Positions 1 to 12,976 are shown, counted from the first letter of the stretch. The stretch: 64,000 bases of DNA from Atrichornis clamosus (GCA_013400975.1 WBMZ01014018.1:129181-193180), one strand, 5' to 3'. Notes: generated from the sequence alone by a model not told the origin. A program made the numbers and translations.

Positions 1-300
1 GGCACTGCTGGCTCTTCCCGGACTGATGTCTCTCTGCCAGCACAGATCACAACATTTGCACATGACATTTAATCCTCCACCCTAAAGCTCTTTGGCTCTC
101 GGCAGGCAGTTATTGTTATTATTGTCGCTCTAATATTTACGCTTTGCTCCCAAACAAGTGTAATTTCCCCGATCGCTTTGTAGATCTTTGGCCCCTAATC
201 CAGTTTTCTCTTCAGTTCCCGGGAGACCACACCTCTGGCTCCTCTCATTCATGGAAAAAAAATTGAAAATTCAACGAATTTTGCATTTTAAAAAGTAAAT
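1..300. promoter_or_regulatory. candidate conserved noncoding element at window edge
   Basis: A moderately AT-rich block with several intact CpGs (TCGCTC, CCGATCGC) and motifs including TTATTGTTATTATTG (SOX-like), CCTAATCC (OTX/PITX-like) and TTTACGC. It contrasts with the GC-rich, CpG-poor DNA that follows. No ORF or repeat. Function is unknown; an enhancer of the neighbouring developmental gene (NTN1 by usual synteny) would fit. Confidence 0.3.
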
Positions 301-3300
301 GTTTATGGAATGGCGGGTCAATCCTGGCTATCAGTTTGGGGTGGGGGAGAACTGGACATGTGGCTGATGCTGAACCTTCTGCAAACACACACGGCCAGTG
401 ACATCCCGGCTCAGCCTGGGCAGCCGCGGGAGCAGAGCTGGGTTCTCGCTGGGTTTATTCGGTGTTTGCAAGACTTTTCCTTGCAAACGAGGAATAAGCA
501 ACGAGGAGATTTCCCAGGGGCTGAGAAGTGGGCTGTAGAAGGAATCAAGCCTTTAATGTAAATTGGCCGTGGCTGGCAGAGACCACTGAACACTGGGCTA
601 TTCAGCATCTCTGTGAACCTCTAATGATCAACTCGGTTTTCAATTATACACCCACAATTGCCACCAAGTGAGATAAGCCTCCGGAATACTATATTTTCTC
701 TTGCAAAATGTTTTCTTTAGGGCAGGCAGGCTGGAAAGCTCAGTGAGTAATATTTGATTTATTTTCTGCAGAGCAGCGGGACACCCAGCAGCCAGGAGAG
801 CTCCCGGCTGCACCAAACAGGTGCCCAAACGAGTCACGCAGTCCTGGGGATGTGCAGGTGGATTCAGGCACTGCAGGGAGCTGCAGCACTGCGGGTACCA
901 GCTATTCCCAGGAAAACAGAGGCACTCGTTGGTGGTAAAATTGTTAAACCCTTTATTTATTTGTGTGCTTACCTACAGAAACAAAGGCTTCATTTGGGTG
1001 GGTGCAGATGTAGCACACCAAAAAATAATGCAGCCTAGGCTGGAAAATGCTGCCGTATGCTGGACACACTGCCGAGGTCTCATCCAGGTGAAAAGTGGAT
1101 GTTTCATGGCATAGTCCAGGAACATGCACAGACCCTCCAGACTTCAGCTCCTCATGCCTCCTAAAGAAGGCTACCCTACATTTTTAAGCTATTTCCAAGT
1201 CTAAATTACTTTTCTGAGCAATATATTACAGGGAGAGGGAAAAGATGAACACAGTGACTTTACAGCAGTGTTCTGAGCTTCACGGAAAAAAAACCCCAAA
1301 GTGAATTGGGAGCTCAATCCACTGGGAACGCCTCGGCACAGCTGGAGAAACCTCCCTGCAATGAATTGATGGAGGCCTGGCAGGACCCCTGCACTGGTGG
1401 AGGGAATAACCCTGCATATTTCTGGGCAGTGCAACCCTGATTTCATGGACCTGGAGGACTCTGCTGCCAGGCTGAGATGTGGGAGAAGTGGGGTGAAGGA
1501 AACAGGTTTTAGTTTGGAGGAGGCACGTTCCTGTACAAATTTTGCTAGGGATCTGTGTGGAGAGGAGGGGATGGGGACATCCAATTTATTCAGTAAAATG
1601 TTTAATTCAGAGAGGCTTCACTGAGTTTTTGGGAACATGTGGTGTCACTCTGCAGATCTTATTTTTAGATGATCAAAGCACCCACCTGGATCTCAGGGGA
1701 CCTGAGAGCAAGTCCACCCAAAGCGAAGGACCTTAAGTGGAGGGTGCTTTAGGACTATTCCTATCAAGGATCTGTGGGTCTGAATGACAGAGGGACCTCA
1801 GAGCAATTCACAAATCCCTGCTGAGCCTGGTCTCTGGAAACATTTCCCCGAGGCTGCCAGGCCTAAGGGACCACCCAGCCCAGCTCCCATGCCCTACCTG
1901 AAGGCCTTTGGGGACTCAGAGTGAGCATCCCTGCCCCAAAGCACCCAGCTTTGACCCCACACCACATTTTGCACAGGAGTTTGCTGTCTCCACTCCAGCT
2001 GCCTCTCCACGCCCCATGGAAGGAGGATTTGGGGCTTGCTGACTTTCCCATCTCTGCAGGTTGGGGACAACCCCGGCTTGGAGGACTCCAGTGCCTTCAC
2101 AGCAGCTGTGACCCTGGCTGTCCCTTGGGCACAGGGATGGCACCAGCCCAGCACTGGCAGGCCTGCAGCTGCCTCCCTGCACCGAGGAGGAGCCGGGCAG
2201 GGATCCCCGCTCTCATTTACGGGTAATTGGCAGCAAACGGAGCAGGAGGGAAGGCACTCGGGCTGGGCTCCTTAGGTGCAATCTGACCTCCACAGCCATC
2301 AATCGTCCTGACATCTCTTTCTTTTTATTATTTCTACTTTTTCTTGCAAGTGCTGTGGCTCTGCAGGAAGCAAAGAAAAGGTTTTTGCTTCCTGCAGAGA
2401 AGGAGCGAAGCTGAGCTGAGAGCCGAGCAGGACTTGCCTGCCTGGCACTGCCTGACAGCAGCTGCAGGGAGTCCTGGGCACTGTGAGCTGCTCCTTTGGG
2501 AGGAAACCAGCCTTGATTCAGAATCATCCACCCCCAGGCCCTGCCTGGTGAGGATAACAGCAAACAAAGTTTTTTCCTTTGATTTGAGACTGGTATTACT
2601 CAAAGAAAATGAATCCCTTCACTCACTGCTTTGGCTTGCTTTGGGAAAATCTGAGCATTAATTCCAACACAGGAGTTCTGGTGTCGAGGCAATCCAGATG
2701 GAGAGCAAAGAGAGATCAGCCAGGACACTGAAAACCCAGCTAAGGGCAGGGACAGTGCTGGGAGCAGTGTACCACCTTCCTTTAAAATAACTAAAGTTCC
2801 TCTAAAATAATTAATTTGAGCAAGGACTGTTCCTCACCTACATTACAAAATTGCTTGCAGGGAACAGTGAACACTGTTGATATCAGTCCAGTGTGGGAGT
2901 TTCTTTGGCTCTGGCATAAGAAACTGGCCCATGTAGAGATTTCCTACCTCAACAGAGAACATTTAGGAGAACCCAGGATCACAGTTTTATATGGGACTTG
3001 TGTAAGGTCACAGAGCTGAAACCCTGATCTTCTTAGTAGGAATTTTCCTCCCTGCTGAATCAGAATCCAGTCATGAAAAGGAATTTGATCTCCTGAAGTG
3101 GGTGTAAGGTAAAGGTAGAACCTGGGCAGGGCTTCAGAGGCAGAGGGAGGGTGTGTGGCAGAGACTGGGGCCAGGGCAGGCAGGGCTGGGTGTATTTCAG
3201 CTATCCAAGGAGCAGGATTATTGAAACATGGATCCCCAGAGCTTCTGAATTCCCAGCTCTTAGTAACCCCCTTTGCCAGATAATTAACTCTTCTCCAACA

Positions 3301-3699
3301 TTGGCTTTGCAGTGACAAGTGGGCTCGTGGGACTCAGCTCCAACTGCAGCTGGGGCAGTCCTGGGGCAGGCTCTGTTTCAGCATTGCAGATGAAGGGGGT
3401 GTTTTGTTGCTTTCTTTGTTTAAAAGTAATAAAAAAGAATATATTCCAGAAAGCATCCCATTCCCTGAGGGAAGAAGTGGGGGATTTGTAGGGATTGAGC
3501 CAGCAAGGCTGGGTCAGGGCAAAGAGCGTCACGCAAAGAGCAGGCTTTGGGATGTGAGACAGGGCATGGTGAGCCCTGGGGAGCTTCCTGGCACCCCAAA
3601 ATCACCTTTGCCAAGGGAAGCTGCCGAGAGGGTGCTGGGACCGATCCCTGGCCCAGCCCTGTGCAAAGCCGTGTCATCAGTCAGGATGTGTTTTTCAGG
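301..3699. other. no gene recognised
   Basis: GC-rich unique-looking sequence. Open frames up to 127 codons overlap on both strands and have no recognisable domain. No CR1 tail, RNA gene or tandem array was recognised. Confidence 0.5.
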
Positions 3700-3805
3700 A
3701 GCCTTACCCAGAGCAGCATTCGGTCTGGTTTTGGCAGCCGTCCTAACCTAATTATAATTAAGGATGTATTAAGCAGGGATGAAGTGGCCTTCGAGTGGCT
3801 ATAAC
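3700..3805. promoter_or_regulatory. small TAAT-rich block beside a CpG island
   Basis: Contains CCTAATTATAATTAAGG, three overlapping homeodomain-type cores, then TGTATTAAG and GGCTATAACC. It sits about 100 bases left of the CpG-rich stretch at 3840-4440. Regulatory role is inference. Confidence 0.25.
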
Positions 3806-3839
3806 CTTCTGATAGGGGAACCTGGGAGAGGCAGCGGGA

Positions 3840-4440
3840 GCGGGCTCTGGCCGGGCACTGAGGCGTCCTGTGAGCCCGGATGGGGCTGTTGGGGATGGGG
3901 CAGCAGTCCCGTCGGAGGAACCTCTCTGTGCCTCCCTCCCGGGACACAGAGCCTCACACCCCAGGGCTGGGTTGTGCAGAGACGCCCCTGCACGGCGCAG
4001 CCGGTCCCGGTGCCGAGGCCGAGCTCCGGGGCGTTATCTCGGGGCTGGCTCCGCACTTCCAGCCGTCACCGCCGTCGTGAATCAGCGTGGTGTCCGTGCG
4101 AGGGGAGCGGGGACGCGTAGATCCGAGCGAGCACAGCCCACTCGCCCTGGCACGGCGCTCGCTGCACATCGCCCCTGCGTGCTGGGCGGTCCGCAGCGCC
4201 CCGAGCCCCTCCGGGAGCCCCCCTACCCGGTGCCGGCGGCGGGACCGCCCTGTCTCCTGCGGCTCCGCGCAGGGCGAAGCAGCTGGGGAGCGCTTGTTTG
4301 CGGAGCCGAATTCCTCGCTGTCGACTGCTGCTCAGCGGCACCGTCGCCTGCCTGGAAGCCGATCCCAGCCGTGCACGCCCTGGCCTGCCCGAGCCCCGGG
4401 ACTGCCGGGGGAGAGCGGGTGAGATCCATGAAGGAGGGGG
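3840..4440. promoter_or_regulatory. CpG island, candidate promoter or first exon
   Basis: CpG dinucleotides are dense from about 3960 to 4420, including ACGCGT, GTCGAC and GCCGGCGGCGGGACCGCCC, while flanking DNA is CpG-poor. The overlapping open frames on both strands (191 and 221 codons) are low-complexity arginine/proline/alanine reading of GC-rich DNA and are not proposed as proteins. It could drive a noncoding transcript, a distal first exon of PIK3R5 rightwards, or a leftward first exon (the NTN1 side). Direction cannot be read from sequence. Confidence 0.5.
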
Positions 4441-7400
4441 ATTGAGGCGATGGTGAGAGAAGGCAAAAGGACAGCTCTGGGTCAGCCTCAGTTTCCCCAG
4501 ATATTCAGCAGAGAAATGATGCTCACACCCTTTATGGAGCTTTCTGCTGTGCGTGGTAGGAAAGGCTGCTACGAACTTCTGCCAGCGCTGGCTGCAGGTC
4601 TCATCCTGCTCCCGATGCCTCGGGAACAAGGGAGAGGAGAAGGTAGCACTTCCTCTGTCCCGGCCTGCTGATGCCGCATCCCTTCCCTCTACGGCTGCAG
4701 TGACCCCCCGATGTTTTTCAGTGTTCATCACGTGCTAGAGAAAAGCAAAGCAATTCTCCCAGCACAGCGCCTGGTTTTGATTCTGCTGGAAAACAGCTTT
4801 ATCTCCAGGATCCTGCCTGTCCCAATGCACACAGACGCTGTCCATCAGAATTCCAGCCCCAAACACCTCACATCCATCAAACGCCACTCCAGAATCACTG
4901 CCCATATCACAGCTCCCTCCTTCTGGCCCTCACACAGGTCCCCTGGTCACTTGGTGGCATCATGAAGTGTTTGCTGACAGATGCAGTAAAATGTTTCTGC
5001 TGTGAGAATTAATTACTGGTGTGAGCTGTTGCTGTGGCACCCCAAAATGCACAAGGGAAGATTCACAACTCTGCACTGCCTGAGACCTGGAGATATCTGC
5101 AACACATCCACCCGTGCTGGCCTCTGATAAGCCAGAGGCTTGGGGTTTAGAATCATCTTGTTTAAACACACAAATTTGCAAATTTAAGCCTACACACACT
5201 GATAGCACCTCGGAGGCTTTTCTGAACATGGAGTGGCTTCACTAAAAATGTGAATTAAAGCATCAGGATGAAACTGGCCACTGGGAATGATGCAAAATGG
5301 ATTGAAGTTTAAGAATTGATGGACAGCAGAGTGCCTGTGGGTGCCTCCTGCCCGGAGGAGTCCTGCACTTGCTGTGGCCCTCACTCAGAACTACCTGTGC
5401 CCACCTGTGCACCTCCCCTGGCCCTGCCCACTCTGCTACTCCTAAAGGAGGACTGAGGATGGGCTGCTCCAGGGATGTGCTGCCTCAACTGACAAAGCCA
5501 ACATCCTGGGATCTTAGAAGAAGCTCACAAAAGCTGTGTGTTCCCTTGGTGAACTTGATGCATTTTGGCAGCCCAAAAGGGCTTGGGAAACCTTTTCCCA
5601 CCAGGGCTTGGAAAAACACCGTGCTCACAGCTGCGTGCTCCAGGCAGCTCCCCAGTTTGGTGATTGGCTTGCTGAACCCCGACTGGCTGTGGCAACTCTC
5701 AGGCATCCTCCTCTGCCAGTTTCCTGCTCGGCACATCCATGTTTTCCCATCCTGAGATCTGCAAATCACTGTACACAGGGGATGTGGCTGCCTGCTCATT
5801 CCCCTCCTCCTTCCCTGGGAATTATTCCTGCCTGAGGTCTGCAGGTGAGTAGGCTGGCGGGGATGTCTGAAAGTGCTGTTATTGCCAGAGATGGCTTTCC
5901 CAAAGCCCCTGGCATCCTTTCATCTGCATCCCTGTGGAAAAGCCCTTAAATCACACACTCAAATTTAAATACATCACTGAAGTCAGTGCGAGTCCAGCAG
6001 TGGCTCCTGTGCTGGAGTGGGAGCTGTATTCCTGGCATGGGAAGGGTTCCCTGCCCGTGGGAGGTTTCTCCTGGGGATTTTGCATGCAGAGGGCGTGTGC
6101 TGGGGGCTCTTCTGGAGATGGGCACTGACAGGTCCCTGTCTCTTGCAGCCCCTGCATATTCCCAGCAGCTGCCAGGTCAGGTCCTCCCAGGCCTTTGCTG
6201 GAAGGATCTCTGGCTGATGGCGGCATCAGGACTTTGTCCTTTTGGACAAAGCAGGATGACCCCAAACCTTCCCATCGAAGGCAGCAGTGACCTCAAACAG
6301 CCTCGAGATCTCCTTTCACACGTGTTCCCAACTGTGCAGCCAATTCATCCCTGCAGGCATCCAGAGCCGTCCCTGGGCAGCACCCAGCTCCCCCGGCCAC
6401 CCAGCCCGGCTCTATCCTGCTTCCAGCCTCTCTTGCTTGGTTGGGCCATATCTCTGTCCCATTTCTGCCATTTACCCGAGGGTGAGATAAACTCCACCCA
6501 CACAAATGCCATTTTCTCCTCACGGCTGATCCGGGCACATCATTCAGGTACCTGCAGAGGACACCGAGTTTGTCACCTGGGTAAGGTGACTGACCCATCT
6601 GGCCAGGCCAAATGTCCCTCTCCCAGTTCAGCTTATCCCAAGGTGCATCTGCAGCGGATTTGCACGGGGTGAATATTTTTATTTAAAACTGGCAGGAAAA
6701 AAGAAAAGGAAATTCAGGGAAAGAAACGATCCCTTGGAGCTCACACTGAGGCCCTGCTGCCATCTACTGGGCTCCCAGCACCGAGCCCTGTGCGCCAGCC
6801 CGGGACGGGGATGGGTCGTGTCCGGGGGGAGGGAGCTCTCCAGGATGCAGGAAGGGGAGTGGAGCCCCTGTTCTTGTTCTCTCCTGCAGGTTCATTTGGG
6901 AGCGAAACCTCTGGAGAGTCCAAAAGCCCCGTGTATCCCAGCTGAGGAGCTTGGCTGCCCCTGGCTCCTCTGGACCAGCGCTTGCAGAAGTGTTTTGGCT
7001 CCTGCATTTGGGAAGGCAGAGCTCAGCTCCTGAGGGGTGCAGGAACCGGTGGTTTCTACTCAGTGATGTGATTTTCAGATTTACACCTGATTGACACCTT
7101 GTCCATCATAAAATGTGCATCCAAAAGTGGATGGGCAATGGCAATGACAGGGATGTGGGCATGGCTGGGGGGTGCTGCCTCGTGGCTTCCGTGGGTGGTC
7201 GGGCTGTGGCCTGGGCAAGGAGCACAAACTGCAGGTGCTCTGGGCTCACAGCATCCCTGGAATGCTGCCACCTCCACCCCTGACTGTGTGGCCGCCCAGG
7301 AGCATGGCAGCTGTCCCCAGGCCGGGAGGTAGCACAGCACAGGGCCAGTGTGCAACCAGCTCCAGTGATTTCCCAGGAGGTTTATTCAGTTCCATCGGTC

Positions 7401-9984
7401 CCTGGAGCAAGTCCAACTGGTTATGGACATTTTCAACTGGCAGTGCCCAGAGCAAGCTCCCGAATCCAGGTGCTGATGGCTGTGGGGTTCACAGGACTGT
7501 GGTACTTTGGAAGTGGAGGGTGCTGGTGGCTCTGGAGCCTCAGAGGTGGCTGGGACAGAGGGTGCTGGGCTCAGGGACACCACGGTCACAGATATGGAAC
7601 CCACTGAATTTCACCACCCTCACAGCGTCCCCGCTCCGGGCTGACCCCAGGAAGGCTGCCAGAGGCAGAGCTCTCCCTGGGAAGTGTTTTCCAGGGGTTC
7701 ATTGCCCAGCTGGGTGCCCAGGGGCGGCTGAGCTGCACTCCCGGGGAATGCTGGACCCTCTCCATCAGTGCAGTTCCCCGGCAGGACACAGGGTGGAAAC
7801 CTCAGCCCACGGGAAAGCCACTCCCAGCTCGGCTCTTCCCAGGGCGCTGCCCCTTCCCGCCTGCTCTCCTTATGGTCCCGGAGGGTGATCTGGACCGGAA
7901 TAGCCCTGCTGTCAGGGGAGGGAGCGTGAAGAGTGAGGAACGAGGTGTTCCACCTTCGGGAGATTTTAGTTCCGGTAAGGGTGGGACAAGGCCAGCACTC
8001 TGCAGGCACGGGGAATTTTTGCATCTTGCATTAAAAAGCCTGGATGCAGCTCCTGCAGCAGGTGAGAAGGCAGGAGCTGAGCAGGCCCAGCCCGCAGCGG
8101 GAGCAGCTGAGCACCTCAGAGGTGAGCTCTTGTGCAGGAGGGCAAGTGCCCAGCAGGCTGAAAGGAGGGGAAGGATGAGGAGAGACCGTGCAAACCCAGC
8201 CCCTGCTCAGCTCTGTGCTGGGGACGTGTCACCATGGGGCTGCATCCCACTGGGGGCTGAATCCCGCCCGGAGCCGTGCGTGAGCAGAGGGCTGGGAATT
8301 CCAGCAGCCCCGGGCTGTGCTCACCGAGGGCTGAGCCCCAGGCAGGTGTTTTGGCACAGAGGTTCCACGGAGTGTGAGGAAGAGCTCTCCTCCAAACCCC
8401 ACCGGCAGTAAGAGAAGCCATTGGACTAATTAGCACAGGGACGTTAGGACTGGCATTGCGAAAGCTTCCCAAAGTAAGGCCAGAGCTGGGCTGGCATTGC
8501 TGGGGGTGCTGGAGATCCCTGATCCTTGGTGGGTTTGGGAACAGACAAGTGTGTGTCAGGGACTGTAGCAGGGACTTTGTAGCAGGTCTGCCTTGGTGCA
8601 GGGGATACTCCCTTGCATCCCGCTGGCTCCCCTCAGTTTCCCTGATTTCTGCATCCCTTTCTTTTTGTTCCCTGTTTTTCATGTAGGAAAAGTGCACTTC
8701 ATCTTCTTCCATGGCGCTGCCTCACCCACTGTCAGCTCCTCCCTGGGCCCTGAGAAGGGCACCAGCAATGGACAGCTTGGAATCCCAAATCCCAGTGTGA
8801 CGTGGCCACGAGGGCAGGACAGGGTCTGGCTCCTTCTCCTGCAATTCCCACTACAATTGTTAATGTCACAGGGGGAATAAGTTTGGTTTTACTGCATCAA
8901 AGTTTTACTCAGGCTTTTGCTCATCTCCCTGTGACAAGTGTGGATGGCTTCCAGCAAGAATCCACGTGGCTTGGAGCAGACACAGGTCAGAGATTAAAGC
9001 AGGAATGGTCCCAAGGGTGCAGGATGGGTCAGTCAGAGCAGGACCTGCTGCATGGAAGGTGGGAAATTGAGGCACAGAGGGCTGAGTGACCTGCTCATGT
9101 CCCCAGGGTGGCAGTGGCAGTGTGGGGAGCTGAACCACAACCTCCCAAGGCAGGATCACACCTTCTCTGGGGAAGAAGGCGCCTGAGAAAGGAGGTGGGG
9201 GAGATCCAGAAGTCAGCGTGGGTTTGCTCCAGGCACCCCAAGCCTTGCACAGGGGAACAGAAAAATGCAGAACAGACTCGTCTGCCAAAACTGTGACAGC
9301 CCTGGAGCCCTTCCACTCCAGAACTGGCCAGAAAACCTTTGGCACTTCAACAGATTGGGTCATGTAAGGTTATATTATCAGCTCCTACACAGGAGGTGGA
9401 AGGGGAACATCCGGGGGCAGATCTGCCACCACTGAAGTCTATGGCCCAGTTTCATTTCTCAGCGGCTGTGGAAGTCTTTCAGGATCCTTTGTGTTTGCAC
9501 TGAGAAATGAAAAACACAAGTTGTGGGGAAAACCAGTAAGAGGAAGGTTCCCTTTTCAGTGGACCCTGCTTCCCCTTCCCTGTGAAGGACAGGCAGTGGG
9601 GAGAGGCTGCAGAGCTGCTCCACTGGGGCTGGGATGCTCCGTGTGGACTCTGGGAGCAGGAGGTGTGAGCTCACCTGGAGCCTGTCACGCACAGCAGCAC
9701 ACAACAGCCTCGGGAGATGTGCAAGGACAGCGTCAACCATCCCAAATCTGATGGAAACTTTCAGTCTGGACACCAGAGGAAGCACCCCAGCGAGATGTGC
9801 TGGCTGTGGTCTGCAGTGCTTGGCCTGAGCGTAGAGCTGATGATTTTATGGCATTTGGGGGGGCTGAGTTGCTCAATTTCCAGTGTGTGGCTGGGTCTGA
9901 GTTGCTGTTTCACAAATGTGTGGAGTAGAGAGGAATGGGAACAAAACTGATGAACTTAACTGAAGTGTAAGGTGAACTTCAGGT
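4441..9984. other. no gene recognised
   Basis: GC-rich noncoding DNA with overlapping short open frames, the longest 238 codons at 7172-7888, none resembling a known family. A TTAGCACAGGGACGTTAGG stretch near 8430 is AT-richer but too small to call. No CR1 tail recognised. Confidence 0.5.
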
Positions 9985-10125
9985 TGGATGGAGCTTAGGG
10001 CAACCTGTTCAATTCAAGGTGTCTCCTCCCCTGGCAGGGGGTTGGACCAAGAGGATCTTTAAGGTCCCTTCCAACCAGAAGCATTCTGTGACTCTAATTC
10101 TACAATTCCATAATTCTGTGAACTT
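9985..10125 (+). mobile_element. CR1 LINE 3'-end fragment
   Basis: 'ggttggatggagcttaggg', 'cctggcagggggttggacc', 'aggtcccttccaacc' and a terminal set of 'attctgtgactctaattct'-like units form the classic bird CR1 terminus in direct orientation. It is truncated to about 140 bases. Confidence 0.9.
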
Positions 10126-10812
10126 CTGAGCATCTTTGTGAGTTCAGGGTAAGTCCCATTTTTCAGCAACTACCTAAGAGCTGCCTTGTGCTGATTTGGA
10201 GGAAAAGGAGTCAAAGTAGAAGCCAGGGGAGGGAGGTTTGGGATTGTGAGTTCCCATTCCTGGAAATGAGAATGGATTTGATTGCAGCAGAGTGATGCTC
10301 TCCCAGGACATGTTCACAACCCTCCTGCACCCCTTTGCGTACATCAGAAATCTGGTTTGCTTAGAAATATTCTCTATGGAAATCACTTTCCAGCACCACA
10401 GGGCTTTGTGCAGTTACTCTGCCCTCCTCCCAGCCAAGGGTTTCCATGAGTTGCTTTGGAGTCGCTTGTGGAAAACTGACTTTTATATTTAACTTTATCC
10501 CTGTGTTGGCTGTTGGGCATCTCTGGAGCAGTGGTGGTGTCCCTTGGGCATCTGGAGGGAGGGATGTGGCTGGATCTCTGTCCTCTGAACTTGCACTGAT
10601 GTGGGCTTTCATGTGGAGTTGGCTGGAACTCGCAGTTTGATATTTGGGTGTTTTGACCTTGCCACATCAGCTGTGGAGGGACAACGCAGATGAGGTGAGC
10701 ACAAGGCAGAGCAGTGCTGACACATCTTGGTGTGGAGCTGGTGGTCAGAGTGGGCTGGTGCCACGTTTTCCGTGGCACAGGGAGCTGCCCCCAGGTCAGT
10801 GTTTCACATCCC
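10126..10812. other. no gene recognised
   Basis: Unique-looking noncoding DNA between a CR1 tail and the 75-base duplication. No feature seen. Confidence 0.5.
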
Positions 10813-10962
10813 GTGCCCTGGGGTGTTTACTCCGGTACCGGGAACACAAAAGGTTTAATTACCGTGTCACAGGGCACAGCCTCGGCTGTGCCCTGGGGTG
10901 TTTACTCCGGTACCGGGAACACAAAAGGTTTAATTACCGTGTCACAGGGCACAGCCTCGGCT
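10813..10962 (+). repeat. exact 75-base tandem duplication
   Basis: Positions 10813-10887 are repeated without a mismatch at 10888-10962. Each unit carries GTGCCCTG near its start and the complementary CAGGGCAC 57 bases later, so it can fold as a hairpin. The perfect 10-base palindrome CCGGTACCGG lies inside (10832-10841 in the first copy). The unit also has GGTTTAATTACC. The length is a multiple of three, which is why a 176-codon frame (10644-11174) reads through both copies; no protein family is recognised in it. Confidence 0.95.
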
Positions 10963-12474
10963 TCCTCCGCCCTGCCGGGGCTGGTGGGCATCTCCAGGGG
11001 CAGGAGCCGCGTTGGCATGTGCCGGAGCTGCCGCTGCTCCCTGGCCCCGCCCCGGCTGGAGCTCCATCAGCTCTGGCATCACTGTCAGTGTCACCACAGC
11101 CACGCTCAATGCAACCCCTCCTCGTGGGTGGGAGCGACTGGGGATGCCATTCCTGTTCACTGTGTGACCCCTAAAAGCCACCTGGGACCACTTCCCGCTG
11201 CCCTGCTGTCACCCTGGAGGGTGGCACCGGCATCCCCAGGATCCCCTGCACTCAGAACTACTGAATAACAAGGTGGAACTCAGCTCCCTGCTCCCAGGAG
11301 CACGCTGGTGTCGACATCCCTCGGCGGTGCCTCTGCTCCGGAGCCCTTTCCCCGCGCTGGCTGTTCCAGCCTGGTGGCCACCACGCTGCTGTTTGTCACT
11401 GCTGCAGCCACGGCACGGCCCCTCCCTGTTCTCCTCCGCTTCCTTCCGCCCCACGAGCCCCCCCAGCCCCATGTTTGGTAACTTCCTCAGTTGCTCCGGG
11501 CCCCCAGGAGCAAAACAAGCAGCTCCCAGAGCCTCAGGTGGGGAGGGCACGGCACGGGAGGGGACACGCTGCAGCCCCAACACCCAGAGGTTTGGCCTCT
11601 GCACCTTCAGCCCTTCAGACGTGTCCCAGTTCCTCCGGTTCAGGGATCTGCCTGAAAAGCTGGGCCTGAAATGAGGGGGTGGGAATGGGGCAGAAGGGAT
11701 GGGAAAGATCAGATTGGCATCCCAGACTGGCATCCAGTGAAGAGCCCAAGCCAAGAGGAGCTGTGGCACAAAGCCTGCTCCACCCGCGTCCTTGGCTGTT
11801 TCCCAGGGCAGTGCGTTGGGGCAGGTGGCACCATGACATCGACACCACACTTTCCCTGTCCTGCTATTTTTGCTGCCAGAGGATTTCTTCTGAACTGCTG
11901 GTGGCCGCTCAGCTGGTGCAGGCCAAGGCTGTGCCCCCTCCGCAGGGGTTTCACCTGGTGCAGGTGATGGAGGCAGCCGGGCTCTCATCCCACGCACTCT
12001 GCACAGCGGGTGCTTGTCTCAATGGGTCACCCATGAAAGGGGATTTTGGCTCTGACTGTGTTTGCTTTTTTTAAAATTCACTGGAATTTCACTGCGAAAC
12101 CCACATCTATTTTGGCCCCTGAGCAGCTTTCGAGTCTCGGAGCATCGGTGGCAGCGGTCACTCTCTTCTGACAAACCAAAATCCGCAGAGAAACCCGCAG
12201 CAGGTTCTTGTGCCTGCCCACAGCACCGGCCGGGCTGGGCCCGGCTGCAAGCCCTGTGCACAGATGGACAGTGGGCAGGTGTGGGGGGCCAGTCCTGCCA
12301 GCAGTCGAGGTGACACAGGCCTTTTGGCAGCCTTGGAAAAGGCCATTCCCAGGTGCCACCAGAGTAGACACCAGCAGCACGTCCCCAGCCTGGGGTTGCT
12401 CAGCCTGGGCTTTGCATGTCATGGAGAAGCTGAGGGTTTTTGCAGCAAAGCTGAGGGAAGGGGCAGTGTAGGGA
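10963..12474. other. no gene recognised; GC-rich
   Basis: GC-rich DNA with moderate CpG content up to about 11650. A 262-codon antisense frame (11209-11997) has no recognisable domain. No repeat tail identified. Confidence 0.5.
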
Positions 12475-12976
12475 GGGAAGGAAAACAAACTCACATAGGA
12501 TGGAAACATGGAGGGAGGGAGGGAGAGGTGGATGAAGGGAAGGATGGATGGATGAATGGAGGGAGGGAGGGAGTGGCAGGTGGAAGGTTGGAAAGGTGCA
12601 TGGATGGATGGAAAAAAAGGAGAAATTGAGGGAGGGATGGAGTGGCAGGTGGAAGGTTGGAAAGGTGCATGGATGGATGGAAAAAAAGGAGAAATTGATG
12701 GAGGGAAGGGTAGATGGATGAATGGCAGGATGGTGGATGAATGTGTGTGGAGAGATGAGTGGCAGAATGGCAGGAGGAAGGGATCGATGGGGGGTGGATG
12801 AATGGAAGAGTGAAGGGTGGAAGGGAAAGTGGTGGGGGGACAGATTGGATCACGATGGATGGATGCATGAGGGGATGACAAGCTGGGTGAACGGCAGGGT
12901 GGTGGCAGGGAGGGAGGAAGAGAGGGAGGGATGGCTGGATGAAGGCGGAGGTCTGGATGGGCGGGGGGCAGGTGGA
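12475..12976 (+). repeat. purine-rich GGAT/GGGA minisatellite with a 69-base higher-order unit
   Basis: About 500 bases built from GGAT, GGGA and GAATGGA words on the + strand, almost free of C. A longer unit beginning GTGGCAGGTGGAAGGTTGG repeats with a 69-base period at 12573 and 12642. The array runs into the assembly gap, so its true length is unknown. Long frames across it (serine/proline-rich on the - strand) are repeat translation, not genes. Confidence 0.95.

Noticed and set aside
3870..4445. 191-codon frame in the CpG island (and 221-codon reverse frame at 4066-4731)
   Set aside because: Stop-poor because of CpG-rich composition; low-complexity Arg/Ala/Pro/Gly reading with no family likeness, and both strands are open at once.
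10644..11174. 176-codon frame with an internal 25-residue repeat
   Set aside because: The repeat is just the 75-base DNA duplication being a multiple of three; both other contexts are noncoding.
11209..11997. 262-codon reverse-strand frame
   Set aside because: Composition artefact in GC-rich DNA, no domain recognised.
12556..12801. 81-codon frame with 23-residue Trp/Gly/Glu repeats
   Set aside because: Produced by the 69-base period of the minisatellite; not a gene.
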